From Erwinia sp. E602 (GTDB lineage Bacteria; Pseudomonadota; Gammaproteobacteria; Enterobacterales; Enterobacteriaceae), in NCBI RefSeq assembly GCF_018141005.1, contig NZ_CP046582.1:4526001-4590000 (forward strand): a stretch of 64,000 bases of DNA. Reading direction: 5' to 3'. The notes under the pieces were generated by a model. The model saw only the letters and a program-made list of their open reading frames with translations. It was not told the origin of the DNA and did no database searches. Shown one piece after another: positions 44,270 to 53,654 of this stretch. How positions within the stretch are numbered: position 1 is the stretch's first letter; every line of letters begins with the position of its first letter. Both the position numbers and the translations under genes were made by a program.

Positions 44270-46822
44270 TCAATGAGCCTGGTAAAGGCGGATATACTCG
44301 TCATGTTCATTTTCATTCCCCTGCACCCGCAGCGGGTTAATCACCTGGTTACGGAACGGAATCACCTGAATACGCTCGTCTTCCTGCACTATCTGATAAA
44401 ACTGCGGCAGATTAAAGTTGATAAAACTTGAACCGTAGGTGAAACGATCGTGTGAGGAAGAATAGAAGCGGCTGACGTCACGCACCAGTTCCTCTTTACT
44501 GCCCTCACAGTGGTGATAGACCTCAACCCGGTTACTTTCATCAAGGATATAGATATTAAAGCCGTGATCGTCTTCGGTATCTTCAAAGAAGAACTGAATA
44601 ATGCCTTCACTGGCGTACCCGTCGACCACCGCCGGCAGGTGGGTCTGGTTGGTTTCCACCTTCAGCGACAGGCCGTGCAGTTTATTATTCGAGATGGCAC
44701 CGTAAAATTCGACCGCATTCTCCAGCTTCTGCACGGAGACGCTCAGGCGCTCGAAGAACAGCCCCCAGGTTTGCCCCGCTACGCGCAGCGCCTTAAAGCG
44801 CCCCGGTTCCTGACGGGTGCTGGAGAGCCGTAGCTCAATGCATTCAGAGACCAGCTGTTGCACACGGGTACGAATTAAACCGCGCAGATGCTGGCTGTAG
44901 CAGAACACTTCGACGGCATCCGGCGGCGAGGCATCCTGATGCATTTTGCCAAGAATGGTTTTCAGCGCTTCAATCATCGCCTGCTCGCCGTTGAAGTGCA
45001 GGGTACGCACCTCATTCCACGAGTTGCGGTACAGCAGGTCAATGCTGCCGACCAGGCACTGCTGCTGCTGACCGAAGCTGAACACATCAAGCTTGCGGAA
45101 ATCGAAATGCACCACCTGATTGCGGAACGCCATCGTCGGGTCATATTCCAGGTTGACGATGATCGCCAGATGGCGAATTTCGCACGGGCTGTAGAGCGCT
45201 TTCGGCGTCGGTGACGGCAGACGCAGCGGGAAATGGTGCGACACGTCGGCAACCAGCTCCTGTAACCGCGCCAGGTCGCAGACGGCGTTACCTTTAATGT
45301 GCAGGCGCGTTTTGCTGGTCAGCAAACCGTTGAACCACGCCCACGCCACCAGCTTATTCAGGTAACGGTTATACTCCAGCGGCTGATGGCTGACGATCGA
45401 ACTCATATCCGGTGACTGGTTATACAGGTACCAGCCGGCACGGTTGGCGCGGCCGTTTGGCACGTGAATAAAGGTCAGATGCTGTTCAGAGAGATCCGGT
45501 GAGATCTGCGGGTTAAGCAGCGTGACTTTACCGGGTAGCGCCTCAAAAGCGGCATACAGTTTACGCGTCAGCACCCCGATATCCTGCGGGCTGGCGCTGA
45601 CGCTTAAATTGTTGCGGCGGGCAAAGCGGATCAGGTTGCGATAACTCTGCATCATCGCATCCAGCAGTTCATTATGCGCCTCGCGCACCTGGGCAATTTT
45701 CCAGTCGGCACGGCTGTCGAGCACCGCCAGACGGGCGGCATCCCAGCCCCATTCGGCCACCAGCTGGCTGAGGATTTCACGTCGCCACCCCGGGGTTTCA
45801 CCCGTCTGCGACAGTTTTTCACACACCTTCAGATAAAAGCAGCGGCGCACCAGATCCAGCCGGGCATGGTCATCAATGCTGGTCAGATAGTGGGTAACCC
45901 TCTCCAGCATCATGCAGTAGGCATCCAGGCCATAACAGACGATCTCACCGTTGTGCAGGCGCTGTTTAATATCCATCGCCAGCAGGCGGGTAGCAGGATA
46001 CTCCCACGAATAGGCTTCCAGCAGCAGCGTTTTCAGCACCGCCTTATAGGGCGAATCGATGCTTTTATACAGCTGCCACAGGCTGGCGCCGAAGTACTCT
46101 TCGGCGGACAGCGTGCCAAGCCCGCCAAGATCCAGCCACTCGTTCGGCGTCAGTACGCCCTGTTGCCAGAGCGACATTACGTAGTCGTCGTAATGTTCTT
46201 CTTCCTCGCACGGCACCATATTCCACAGAATACGTTTACCGGCCAGCCGCACCGCGGTACGGTAAAACTCGTCCAGCAACAGGATGTGCTGCGTAGAACC
46301 GCAATCCTCCCCGCCGAGGCTGCCGCTTTCATTGTGACGGAAGCGGTTTTCATCGATCAGGAAGAAGCTGACCTCCACGCCCATCGACGCGCACCATTTC
46401 TCAAGCCGCGTACATTTTTTCTGCAGGTTCAGGCGTTCATCGTTATCCAGCCAAGAATGATGGCAGACCCAGATGTCGAGATCGGAGGTGCTGTTCTGCC
46501 CAACCGAAGAGGTGCTGCCCATCGAGTAGACGCCGGTGATCGGCATTTCACCCTGCGGAGGCAGTGCCGCAGGTGACGTTGATTCTTCTTCTAAATCAGC
46601 AAGATATTTCTTTTGATTATCATCAGGCGTGTAGAAGCTGATGCCATGTGGAACGCTACCCTGAAGGTAACCCGGCATCAGCGGATGATGATAATGTAAT
46701 AAGGTTGGCAGCAGACTGTAAACCTGCTGGAAAGCAGGTCCCATCGCAGCCAGTGCGCGGTCTACGCGCAGCTGGTTAATGGCATCCAGTCTCTGTTTCA
46801 GTGTCTCAATGTAGAGGTACAA
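44270..46822 (-). CDS. cyaA: Adenylate cyclase CyaA (class I)
   Basis: Makes cAMP from ATP; regulated through the PTS protein IIA-Glc via its C-terminal half. The TTG at 46822 (read as [15 protein letters not shown]) is chosen because E. coli cyaA also starts at TTG there, giving 850 residues (E. coli 848). The nucleotidyl-transferase-like motif [18 protein letters not shown], with its Asp pair, is in the N-terminal domain. The C-terminus (after IPFRNQV) differs from E. coli. A CRP-like site lies upstream, and cyaA is divergent from hemC. Confidence 0.96.
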   Translation of the reverse strand: MYLYIETLKQRLDAINQLRVDRALAAMGPAFQQVYSLLPTLLHYHHPLMPGYLQGSVPHGISFYTPDDNQKKYLADLEEESTSPAALPPQGEMPITGVYSMGSTSSVGQNSTSDLDIWVCHHSWLDNDERLNLQKKCTRLEKWCASMGVEVSFFLIDENRFRHNESGSLGGEDCGSTQHILLLDEFYRTAVRLAGKRILWNMVPCEEEEHYDDYVMSLWQQGVLTPNEWLDLGGLGTLSAEEYFGASLWQLYKSIDSPYKAVLKTLLLEAYSWEYPATRLLAMDIKQRLHNGEIVCYGLDAYCMMLERVTHYLTSIDDHARLDLVRRCFYLKVCEKLSQTGETPGWRREILSQLVAEWGWDAARLAVLDSRADWKIAQVREAHNELLDAMMQSYRNLIRFARRNNLSVSASPQDIGVLTRKLYAAFEALPGKVTLLNPQISPDLSEQHLTFIHVPNGRANRAGWYLYNQSPDMSSIVSHQPLEYNRYLNKLVAWAWFNGLLTSKTRLHIKGNAVCDLARLQELVADVSHHFPLRLPSPTPKALYSPCEIRHLAIIVNLEYDPTMAFRNQVVHFDFRKLDVFSFGQQQQCLVGSIDLLYRNSWNEVRTLHFNGEQAMIEALKTILGKMHQDASPPDAVEVFCYSQHLRGLIRTRVQQLVSECIELRLSSTRQEPGRFKALRVAGQTWGLFFERLSVSVQKLENAVEFYGAISNNKLHGLSLKVETNQTHLPAVVDGYASEGIIQFFFEDTEDDHGFNIYILDESNRVEVYHHCEGSKEELVRDVSRFYSSSHDRFTYGSSFINFNLPQFYQIVQEDERIQVIPFRNQVINPLRVQGNENEHDEYIRLYQAH

Positions 46823-47123
46823 GACGTCTCGCCTGATTATCCCAGTGCTTCTACCCTTCGGGCCTGCAAAGGTAGTCAAGAACCCTGTTTCCGCCGTCTG
46901 CCACTTATTTTAGAGTGAGTTGTGCAGAATATTGCTGGAAACGTGATCAATCTAACATCAGAGAGATTGACCGTAAAGAAAGTTGCGCTAGCTAACAGTT
47001 TAGCACGTTTTACCGTCACCCTGACCAGCTGTATGTTGCCAGAAGGTTAAAAAAGGCGAATCCCTCACGCCGACGGCGGTTCTTTGGTAGGATATTCGGT
47101 GAGCAATCAAAACGGTATCAAGC
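46823..47123. other. cyaA-hemC divergent promoter region
   Basis: 301 bp shared by two divergent operons. It contains a CRP-like site (46942-46957) and a long AT-rich part around 46900-47010. Exact promoter boxes were not assigned. Confidence 0.7.
46942..46957. promoter_or_regulatory. CRP site in the cyaA-hemC region
   Basis: CGTGATCAATCTAACA matches TGTGA-N6-TCACA at 8 of 10 positions. E. coli cyaA P2 is repressed by cAMP-CRP from a site in this interval, giving feedback on cAMP synthesis. Confidence 0.6.
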
Positions 47124-48065
47124 ATGTCAGATAAAATTTTAAGAATCGCCACCCGGCAGAGTCCGCTGGCGCTGTGGCAGGCCGAGTATGTCCAGCAACG
47201 TTTACTCAGCTGCCATCCCGGCCTGCGCGTGGAACTTGTGCCGATGGTCACCCGTGGTGATGTGATCCTCGACACGCCGCTGGCGAAGGTCGGAGGCAAA
47301 GGGCTGTTCGTTAAAGAGCTGGAACAGGCGATGCTCGACGGCCGTGCCGACATTGCCGTGCACTCGATGAAAGATGTGCCGGTGGCGTTCCCTGAAGGGC
47401 TGGGGCTGGTGACCATCTGTGAGCGTGAAGACCCACACGATGCCTTTGTTTCTCATCACTATGAGTCAGTGGATGCGCTACCGCAGGGCGCGATTGTGGG
47501 CACCTCCAGCCTGCGCCGCCAGTGCCAGCTGAGCGCCCGCCGTCCGGATCTGGTGATCCGCTCGCTGCGTGGCAACGTCGGCACGCGCCTCGGCAAGCTG
47601 GATGCCGGCGAGTACGATGCGATTATTCTGGCGGTGGCAGGCCTTAAGCGGCTGGGTCTGCACGCACGCATCCGTCAGGTCATGCCGGCTGAAGAGTCGT
47701 TACCGGCCGTTGGCCAGGGCGCGGTAGGTATTGAGTGTCGCCTGGATGATGCTGATACCATCGCGCTATTGGCGGTGCTGAATGACGAAGATACCGCCTG
47801 CCGCGTGCGCGCGGAGCGGGCGATGAACCTGCGGCTGGAAGGCGGTTGCCAGGTGCCGATCGGCAGTTATGCAATCCTGGAAGGCGATCGGCTGTGGCTG
47901 CGTGGCCTGGTCGGCTCCCCTGACGGCAGCCAGATGATCTGCGGCGAGCGCCGTGGCCCGCGCGATGACGCGGAAAAAATGGGTATCTCGCTGGCGGAAG
48001 AGCTGCTGGAGAAAGGCGCGCGCGACATCCTCGCCGAGGTTTATCAGGGAAATCCCCCGGCATGA
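47124..48065 (+). CDS. hemC: Hydroxymethylbilane synthase HemC
   Basis: Joins four porphobilinogen molecules into hydroxymethylbilane. The 313 residues equal E. coli. Conserved are [32 protein letters not shown], and the cysteine carrying the dipyrromethane cofactor in [13 protein letters not shown] (near 242). Its stop overlaps hemD by 4 nt (ATGA). First gene of hemCDXY. Confidence 0.97.
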   Translation: MSDKILRIATRQSPLALWQAEYVQQRLLSCHPGLRVELVPMVTRGDVILDTPLAKVGGKGLFVKELEQAMLDGRADIAVHSMKDVPVAFPEGLGLVTICEREDPHDAFVSHHYESVDALPQGAIVGTSSLRRQCQLSARRPDLVIRSLRGNVGTRLGKLDAGEYDAIILAVAGLKRLGLHARIRQVMPAEESLPAVGQGAVGIECRLDDADTIALLAVLNDEDTACRVRAERAMNLRLEGGCQVPIGSYAILEGDRLWLRGLVGSPDGSQMICGERRGPRDDAEKMGISLAEELLEKGARDILAEVYQGNPPA

Positions 48066-48808
48066 CCATTCTGGTCACCCGCCCGGCACCGGCCGCCGAC
48101 GAGCTGGTTAGCCGTTTGCGCGGCCGCGGGCAGGTTGCCTGGGCGATGCCGCTGATTGAATTTACCCCCGGGCAACAGCTGAGCAGCCTGCCAGCCCGGC
48201 TGGCCGCGCTGACGGCAGGGGACCTGGTTTTTGCCCTCTCCGGACAGGCGGTGCATTATGCTCATCCTGCCGTTATTCGCGCCGGGCTCACCTGGCCCGC
48301 CAGCCTGAACTATTATGCTATAGGGCGCAGCACCGCACTGGCGCTGCATGCGGCCAGCGGCCATCAGGTCACCTGGCCGCACGAGCAGGAAACCAGTGAG
48401 GTGCTGATACAACTCCCCGCTCTGCAGCAGGTGGCTGGCCGCCGGGCGCTGATCCTGCGCGGTAACGGAGGCCGCGAATTGCTGGCGGAAACCTTGCATA
48501 GCCGTGGCGCTCAGGTAGAGTTTATCGAGTGCTATCAACGCTGTGCTAAACACTATCAGGGGGCCGAAGAGGGTCGCCGCTGGCGCGATCGGGCGATCGA
48601 TACGCTGGTGGTTACCAGCGGCGAAATGCTGCAACAGCTGTATATGCTGTTCCCGCCGGTTGACCGTGACCAGTGGTTGCTGCACTGCCGGCTGGTGGTG
48701 GTCAGCGACCGTCTGGCAGGACTGGCCAGCCAGCTTGGCTGGAAAACGATTGAGGTTGCCGGGGGCGCCGATAACGACGCGCTGCTGCGCGCGTTACACC
48801 CGCACTAA
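48062..48808 (+). CDS. hemD: Uroporphyrinogen-III synthase HemD
   Basis: Closes hydroxymethylbilane with inversion of ring D. HemD is poorly conserved in sequence; the 248 residues (E. coli 246) fit in length, in the start [17 protein letters not shown], in [17 protein letters not shown] and in the YQR segment of [12 protein letters not shown]. The position between hemC and hemX confirms the call. Confidence 0.94.
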   Translation: MTILVTRPAPAADELVSRLRGRGQVAWAMPLIEFTPGQQLSSLPARLAALTAGDLVFALSGQAVHYAHPAVIRAGLTWPASLNYYAIGRSTALALHAASGHQVTWPHEQETSEVLIQLPALQQVAGRRALILRGNGGRELLAETLHSRGAQVEFIECYQRCAKHYQGAEEGRRWRDRAIDTLVVTSGEMLQQLYMLFPPVDRDQWLLHCRLVVVSDRLAGLASQLGWKTIEVAGGADNDALLRALHPH

Positions 48809-48834
48809 CACACTTAAATATGGGATGAGCCACA

Positions 48835-50019
48835 ATGACGGAACACAAAGATTCCTCCGCCATGGTTGAAGAGACCACCCCTGCGGTCGAAAAAGAGACG
48901 CCGGTGACGCCGCCGCGGCCGCTGAAAAACAGCGATGCCCGGCAGAGAAACAGCGGAGCCCTGTTAGGGGGAGTGGCGATTGCTATCGCGCTGGCGCTGG
49001 GTGTCGGCCTGTATCTGAACGACAAACATCAGGCCGCACTGCAGACAGAGGCCAGTGAGGCGCTCACGGCGCAGCTGGCAGAGCTGCAACAGCAGTCGGT
49101 CGGCGATCGCCAGTCGCTGCTGAAACAGCTCGCCACTCAGGCCAGCGCGCTGGAGACGGCGCGTCAGCAGCAGAGCGCCTTAAGCCAGCAGCTTGACGAG
49201 TTAAAAGAGAAAGTCACCGCCATTTCAGGCAGCGATGCGCAAATCTGGCTGCTGGCTCAGGCCGACTATCTGGTTAAACTGGCCGGACGCAAACTGTGGA
49301 GCGATCAGGACGTCACCACGGCCGCGGTGCTGTTAAAAAGTGCCGATGCCAGCCTCGCCGATATGCACGATCCCAGCCTGATCGACGCGCGCCGCGCCCT
49401 GACTGCCGATATCAGCACGCTGTCCGCCTTAAGCCAGGTGGATTACGACGGCATTATTCTTCGCCTCAACCAGCTGTCTAACGGCATCGACAACCTGCGT
49501 CTGGCCGACAACGACAACGACGATGAACCGATGGATGCTAACAGCGGCGAGCTCTCCTCCTCGCTGCGCGAATGGCGGCAGAACCTGGTAAAAAGCTGGC
49601 ATAACTTTATGGATGACTTTATTACCATCCGCCGCCGCGACGCCACCGCTGAACCGCTGCTGGCACCAAATCAGGACGTCTATCTGCGCGAGAACATCCG
49701 TTCGCGTCTGCTGATCGCCGCTCAGGCGGTGCCGCGCCATCAGGATGAGATCTACAAGCAGTCGATCGACACCGTCTCCGGCTGGGTTCGCGCCTGGTAT
49801 GACACCAGCGATGCCAATACCAAAGCCTTCCTCAGCCAGCTGGATGAGCTGAGCCAGCAGAGCGTGTCGATGGACGTGCCGGATGCGCTGGAGAGCCAGC
49901 CTGTTCTCGACAAACTGATGCAGACCCGCGTACGTAACCTGCTGGCGCAGCCGGCCGGAAGTGCGGCAGCCCCGTCTGCCAACGCGGCACCTGCGTCACC
50001 ACCGGCACAGGAGAAATAA
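48835..50019 (+). CDS. hemX: HemX family membrane protein
   Basis: Named as a putative uroporphyrinogen-III methyltransferase, but it has no SAM motif, so that function is doubtful. The 394 residues (E. coli 393) have a Thr/Glu/Pro-rich N-terminus, one membrane helix ([21 protein letters not shown] region, about 41-61), a Gln-rich coiled coil (about 70-130) and a conserved domain with [20 protein letters not shown] and [19 protein letters not shown] (cut to fit). A role in holding heme-synthesis enzymes at the membrane has been proposed. Confidence 0.92.
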   Translation: MTEHKDSSAMVEETTPAVEKETPVTPPRPLKNSDARQRNSGALLGGVAIAIALALGVGLYLNDKHQAALQTEASEALTAQLAELQQQSVGDRQSLLKQLATQASALETARQQQSALSQQLDELKEKVTAISGSDAQIWLLAQADYLVKLAGRKLWSDQDVTTAAVLLKSADASLADMHDPSLIDARRALTADISTLSALSQVDYDGIILRLNQLSNGIDNLRLADNDNDDEPMDANSGELSSSLREWRQNLVKSWHNFMDDFITIRRRDATAEPLLAPNQDVYLRENIRSRLLIAAQAVPRHQDEIYKQSIDTVSGWVRAWYDTSDANTKAFLSQLDELSQQSVSMDVPDALESQPVLDKLMQTRVRNLLAQPAGSAAAPSANAAPASPPAQEK

Positions 50020-50021
50020 TC

Positions 50022-51212
50022 ATGTTAAAAGTTCTCCTGTTATTTCTGCTGCTGATCGCCGGCGTGGTGCTGGGTCCGATGATTGCCGGCCACCAGGGCT
50101 ACGTACTGATCCAGACCGACAGCTGGAACATTGAGACCAGCGTTACCGGACTGGCGATCGTCCTGATCCTGTCGCTGCTGGTGATCCTCGGCGTCGAATG
50201 GCTGCTGCGCCGCCTGTTCCATACCGGAGCACGCACCCGCGGCTGGTTTACCGGTCGCAAGCGCCGCAGCGCGCGTCGGCAAACCCACGCCGCGCTGGTT
50301 AAGCTGGCCGAAGGTGACCATCAGCAGGTTGAGAAGTTGCTCTCACGCCACGCCGATCATGCCGACCAGCCGATGGTCAACTACCTGCTGGCCGCCGAAG
50401 CCGCACAGCAGCGCGGCGATGAGAAGCGCGCGGACCAGCACCTGGCCCGCGCCACCGAACTGAACGACGGCGACCCGCTGCCGGTCGAGATCACCCGGGT
50501 GCGCATCCAGCTGGCGCGTGGTGAAGACCACGCGGCACGGCACGGCATCGACCGCCTGCTGGAGATCGCTCCGCGCCATCCTGAACTGCTGCGTCTGGCG
50601 GAACAGGCCTACATCAGAACAGGGGCCTGGAGCGCGCTGCTGGATATTCTGCCGGCGATGGAGAAAATCAGGCTGGGTGATGAAGCGCATCGCCTGGCGC
50701 TGCAGCAGCAGGCCTGGCTGGGCCTGATGAACCAGGCAATGGCCGATCAGGGCAGCGAGGGCCTGAAGCGCTGGTGGCAGCAGCAGAGCCGCAAAACGCG
50801 CCACGAGATCCCCCTGCAGGTGGCGATGGCGGATCACCTGATCGTCTGTGACGATCATGACACCGCCCAGCAGATCGTCCTCGACGGCCTGAAACGCCAG
50901 TATGATGAACGCCTGGTGCTGCTGATGCCGCGCCTGAAGGGCGGCAACCCGGAACAGCTGGAGAAAGCGCTGCGCCAGCAGATCAAACAGCACGGTGCCA
51001 CCCCGCTGCTGCACAGCACGCTGGGGCAACTGCTGATGCAGCACGGCGAATGGCAGCAGGCCAGCGAGGCGTTCCGCGCCGCGCTGCAACAGCGCCCGGA
51101 TGCCTTCGACTACGCGTGGCTGGCAGATACCCTCGATCGCCAGCATAAGCCGGAAGAGGCCGCACAGATGCGCCGCGACGGGCTGCTGCTGACGCTGAAA
51201 AATAATCCCTGA
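50022..51212 (+). CDS. hemY: HemY family protein
   Basis: Inner-membrane TPR-type protein of the heme operon, with unclear function; not the oxygen-dependent protoporphyrinogen oxidase of the same name in Bacillus. The 396 residues (E. coli 398) start with two hydrophobic helices (about 1-20 and 41-60), a basic stretch TGRKRRSARRQTHAAL and then helical repeats with alanine-rich spacing. It starts 2 nt after hemX. A strong terminator follows. Confidence 0.94.
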   Translation: MLKVLLLFLLLIAGVVLGPMIAGHQGYVLIQTDSWNIETSVTGLAIVLILSLLVILGVEWLLRRLFHTGARTRGWFTGRKRRSARRQTHAALVKLAEGDHQQVEKLLSRHADHADQPMVNYLLAAEAAQQRGDEKRADQHLARATELNDGDPLPVEITRVRIQLARGEDHAARHGIDRLLEIAPRHPELLRLAEQAYIRTGAWSALLDILPAMEKIRLGDEAHRLALQQQAWLGLMNQAMADQGSEGLKRWWQQQSRKTRHEIPLQVAMADHLIVCDDHDTAQQIVLDGLKRQYDERLVLLMPRLKGGNPEQLEKALRQQIKQHGATPLLHSTLGQLLMQHGEWQQASEAFRAALQQRPDAFDYAWLADTLDRQHKPEEAAQMRRDGLLLTLKNNP

Positions 51213-51240
51213 AGCGTCAGCGGCTCAGTATCACCTTCTC

Positions 51241-51268
51241 AAAAAACCGGGCCCGCCCGGTTTTTTTT
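51241..51268 (+). terminator. hemCDXY terminator
   Basis: Stem CCGGG / CCCGG with a 4-nt loop, preceded by AAAAAA and followed by TTTTTTTT. The A/T flanks extend the pairing and make it usable from both strands. Confidence 0.9.
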
Positions 51269-51356
51269 CGCCGCGACTAAACCACCTACAATCTCGATGC
51301 TGTTCACGCAGAGATCCCTGTGCGGGTGCAGGCACAGGTAGAGCTGTGCGCTGATG

Positions 51357-51426
51357 GCGGTTGCGGTTGCGGTTGCGGTTGCGGTTGCGGTTGCGGTTGC
51401 GGTTGCGGTTGCGGTTGCGGTTGCGG
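51357..51426. repeat. (GCGGTT)n hexanucleotide array, 11.7 copies
   Basis: Eleven perfect copies of GCGGTT plus GCGG, with no substitutions over 70 bp. Perfect identity points to recent expansion or active slippage. The G-rich strand has twelve GG pairs at 6-bp spacing, so two-layer G-quadruplexes are possible. It lies about 90 bp after the hemY terminator and is in no supported gene. Confidence 0.95.
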
Positions 51427-51805
51427 AAGAGTGACATTAGCGCCAGCCTGCAGGCAAAAAAAACCTGCCACAACAGTGACAGGTATAAGTATCAGGTCGG
51501 TCAGACAACCGATTGGTACCCGACTCAACGGTGTGCCCTGTGTTCCGGTAAGGCGTTAGCGATACTGGCTGGCTGGACAACGGGTACCTTAAAGTGGCTC
51601 TGCGTCATTCCCAGGTTTATGAAGCATCAGCAAACATAAGAGGTGGAATGAGCATCTACCTTTAGATTCTTGCACAGGACATGCCAGAATGAAACTTAAC
51701 AAATTCCTGAATTACATCTTTTTAATTTTTAAGGATATTTAAACTCCGGTCCCTCACCCTTTCCCAACCAAACGTCGCTAAACCCCAACATCATCCACCC
51801 CAACC

Positions 51806-51885
51806 GTCGCAAAACAGCGACATTCAATGCATGATTAAGTAAAACGCTATAAATACAACAAACTACACGTCGCCAAACAGCGACG
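51806..51885. repeat. Paired hairpin repeats
   Basis: Two hairpins with nearly the same sequence: GTCGC-AAAACA-GCGAC (51806-51821) and CGTCGC-CAAACA-GCGACG (51868-51885). Each is followed by a similar AT-rich tail containing TAAAACGCTA (51840-51849 and 51893-51902). A half copy, CGTCGCTAAAC, lies at 51773-51783. The units are about 60 bp apart. Confidence 0.7.
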
Positions 51886-52065
51886 AACTCAAATAAAACG
51901 CTAACAAGTTTCAAAAAATCACCCAGGCAACCACGAAGCTGATTATCAGGGAGGGCAGCGGGATGAGCCCGGAGCGGGGTAACCCGCGCAGGGTCGCCCG
52001 CATGACCGCCTGACACTCTCGATCCCGAAGACAACGGACTTTTGAATTTCTTACAGACGAAAAAA

Positions 52066-52087
52066 AACCTGTCTTTTCAGACAGGTT
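52066..52087 (-). terminator. Terminator of the tRNA operon
   Basis: Stem AACCTGTC / GACAGGTT with a 6-nt loop, followed on the minus strand by a run of T. It lies 9 nt after the downstream proM copy. Confidence 0.9.
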
Positions 52088-52095
52088 TCTTAAAT

Positions 52096-52172
52096 TGGTC
52101 GGCGAGAGAGGATTCGAACCTCCGACCCACTGGTCCCAAACCAGTTGCGCTACCAAGCTGCGCTACTCGCCG
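52096..52172 (-). tRNA. proM: tRNA-Pro (UGG), second copy
   Basis: A 77-nt cloverleaf with CCA end; the minus strand starts CGGCGAGTAGCGCAGC and the anticodon loop TTTGGGA gives TGG. It is identical to the copy at 52248-52324. Last tRNA before the operon terminator. Confidence 0.98.
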
Positions 52173-52216
52173 AATACTGCGGCACTACTGCGCTTAAATC
52201 CCTTACGGCTTTAAGC

Positions 52217-52237
52217 AAAAACCCCGCTACTGCAGGG
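52217..52237 (-). terminator. Possible terminator between the two proM copies
   Basis: On the minus strand CCCTGC-AGTA-GCGGGG (one T-G pair) is followed by TTTTTGC. It would reduce read-through from the first to the second proM. Confidence 0.55.
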
Positions 52238-52247
52238 CTTTCAAAAT

Positions 52248-52324
52248 TGGTCGGCGAGAGAGGATTCGAACCTCCGACCCACTGGTCCCAAACCAGTTGC
52301 GCTACCAAGCTGCGCTACTCGCCG
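52248..52324 (-). tRNA. proM: tRNA-Pro (UGG), first copy
   Basis: A 77-nt cloverleaf with CCA, anticodon TGG, identical to the copy at 52096-52172. In E. coli a single proM ends the argX-hisR-leuT-proM operon; this copy is at that position. Confidence 0.98.
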
Positions 52325-52359
52325 AATACTACGGCACTGCTATTCACATCTGGATTTTG

Positions 52360-52446
52360 TGGTGCGAAGAGAGGGACTTGAACCCTCACGTCCGTAAGAA
52401 CACTAACACCTGAAGCTAGCGCGTCTACCAATTCCGCCACCTTCGC
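52360..52446 (-). tRNA. leuT: tRNA-Leu (CAG)
   Basis: An 87-nt class II tRNA with long variable arm; the minus strand starts GCGAAGGTGGCGGAATTGG, anticodon CAG, CCA encoded. Third gene of the argX operon, as in E. coli. Confidence 0.98.
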
Positions 52447-52474
52447 ATTCTACAAAATCACATACTACAAAATC

Positions 52475-52551
52475 TGGGGTGGCTAATGGGACTCGAACCC
52501 ACGACAACTGGAATCACAATCCAGGGCTCTACCAACTGAGCTATAGCCACC
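52475..52551 (-). tRNA. hisR: tRNA-His (GUG)
   Basis: A 77-nt tRNA including the encoded G at -1 (GGTGGCTATAGCTCAG), anticodon GTG, CCA end. Second gene of the operon. Confidence 0.98.
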
Positions 52552-52628
52552 ACTACTTTACCAGATACTACTTTTACTGCCTGACAAGCGGTATATCTTA
52601 CCACCGCAGCTCTTGCGCACAAACTTAA

Positions 52629-52705
<77 letters not shown>

Positions 52706-52726
52706 GTAGCGCCGTTGCGGATGTGC

Positions 52727-52755
52727 ATACTACGGACAGGAGCCTTACCTGTCCA
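52727..52755 (-). promoter_or_regulatory. argX tRNA operon promoter
   Basis: The minus strand has -35 TGGACA (52750-52755), a 17-bp spacer and -10 TAGTAT (52727-52732), then a GC-containing discriminator, as usual for stringently controlled tRNA promoters. The spacer carries a 7-bp inverted repeat, GGACAGG / CCTGTCC, that overlaps the -35. Confidence 0.75.
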
Positions 52756-52885
52756 GTGCTTTTTTCAATAAAAAACCGCGTTTGCTTATGCTTTGTGCAG
52801 TTCGTCTAAACTCGCAGCAATTTAGACGCTTATCGCGCACAAAAAGCACTTCCCACGCGGCTTACCGCCGGACAAAAGGTAAAAA

Positions 52886-53626
52886 TTAAAGCTCGCCACG
52901 CCAGTGATAGTTCAGGTATTTCAGCAGCCTGAGCTGGCGCCCAAGACGTGAAGGCTGCGAAAGCAGGCGATACAGCCACTCCAGCCCCATATTTTGCCAA
53001 ATCTTTGGTGCCCGCTTCACATGGCCGGTAAACACATCATAGGTACCGCCCACGCCCATATAGAGCGCATCAGGGTTAGCCGCCTTGCAGTCACGCATCA
53101 GGATCTCCTGACGCGGTGAGCCCATCGCCACCGTCACCAGCCGTGCGCCGCTGGCCTTGATGCGGGCGAACAGCGCGTCGCGATCGGCCGGGGCGAAGTA
53201 GCCATCCTGTTCACCGACGATATTCACGTTCCACTGCCGGCGCAGCTTATCGACGGTCTGCGCCAGAATCTCCGGCTTGCCGCCAATAAGAAACACCGGC
53301 GTGCCCTCGCGCCCGGCGCGCTCCATCAGCGCTTCCCAGAGATCGGCCCCGGCGATACGCGATACCTGCGCCTGCGGATACTTCTTGCGGATCGACCGCA
53401 CCACGCTGATACCGTCGGCATATTTATACTCGGCGGCCGCGAGCAGCTGAAACACCTCGGTATTCTCCTCCGCCGTCAGCACCTTCTCGGCGTTGATCGC
53501 CACCAGCGTACCGCTCTTCAGCTCCCCACCCTGGTTCAGGTAATCGACAAACTGTGCCCTGTCGCGGAAGCCGGCCAGCGACAACCCGCGAATCTGATAC
53601 TGCGGAACTTCTTCAGAGGCATGCAT
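52886..53626 (-). CDS. wecG: UDP-ManNAcA transferase WecG (ECA lipid II synthesis)
   Basis: Adds N-acetylmannosaminuronic acid from UDP-ManNAcA to lipid I (undecaprenyl-PP-GlcNAc). A WecG/TagA/CpsF-family enzyme (GT26) of 246 residues, the E. coli length. Conserved are [23 protein letters not shown], the glycine-rich [11 protein letters not shown] and [15 protein letters not shown] with [17 protein letters not shown]. Last gene of the ECA cluster; E. coli yifK, which would follow, is absent. Confidence 0.96.
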   Translation of the reverse strand: MHASEEVPQYQIRGLSLAGFRDRAQFVDYLNQGGELKSGTLVAINAEKVLTAEENTEVFQLLAAAEYKYADGISVVRSIRKKYPQAQVSRIAGADLWEALMERAGREGTPVFLIGGKPEILAQTVDKLRRQWNVNIVGEQDGYFAPADRDALFARIKASGARLVTVAMGSPRQEILMRDCKAANPDALYMGVGGTYDVFTGHVKRAPKIWQNMGLEWLYRLLSQPSRLGRQLRLLKYLNYHWRGEL

Positions 53627-53654
53627 GGCAAATCCTTCAAATAAAACTCAATAA

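Larger units (their letters stand above)
51213..52095. other. hemY-proM intergenic region without credible genes
   Basis: 883 bp. In order it holds the hemY terminator, a (GCGGTT)n array (51357-51426), an AT-rich part (about 51640-51750), two similar hairpin units (51806-51885), a GC-rich block with a GTAA-loop hairpin (about 51950-52030) and the proM terminator (52066-52087). Reading frames across it are low complexity or lack ribosome sites. In E. coli aslA and aslB lie in this interval. Confidence 0.75.
52092..52343. repeat. Tandem duplication of the proM segment
   Basis: Two direct copies of about 100 bp (52092-52191 and 52244-52343), each a whole tRNA-Pro gene with about 20 bp of 5' flank (AATACTGCGGCACTACTG and AATACTACGGCACTGCTA). 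The tRNA parts are identical while the flanks differ, so either selection or gene conversion has kept the tRNAs the same. Confidence 0.85.

Noticed and set aside
44099..44431. A 110-codon plus-strand frame in the expected cyaY place and orientation
   Set aside because: The product has no similarity to frataxin, runs far into cyaA antisense and lacks CyaY motifs.
51231..51639. Several frames reading through the hexamer array (Arg-Asn, Pro-Gln or Cys-Gly dipeptide repeats)
   Set aside because: They exist only because a 6-bp repeat stays open in all frames; no ribosome sites or conserved flanks.
51729..52034. A 101-codon minus-strand frame over the hairpin region
   Set aside because: No ribosome site, composition changes abruptly along it, and it contains repeated hairpins; not annotated as a gene, though mentioned as a possible relic.
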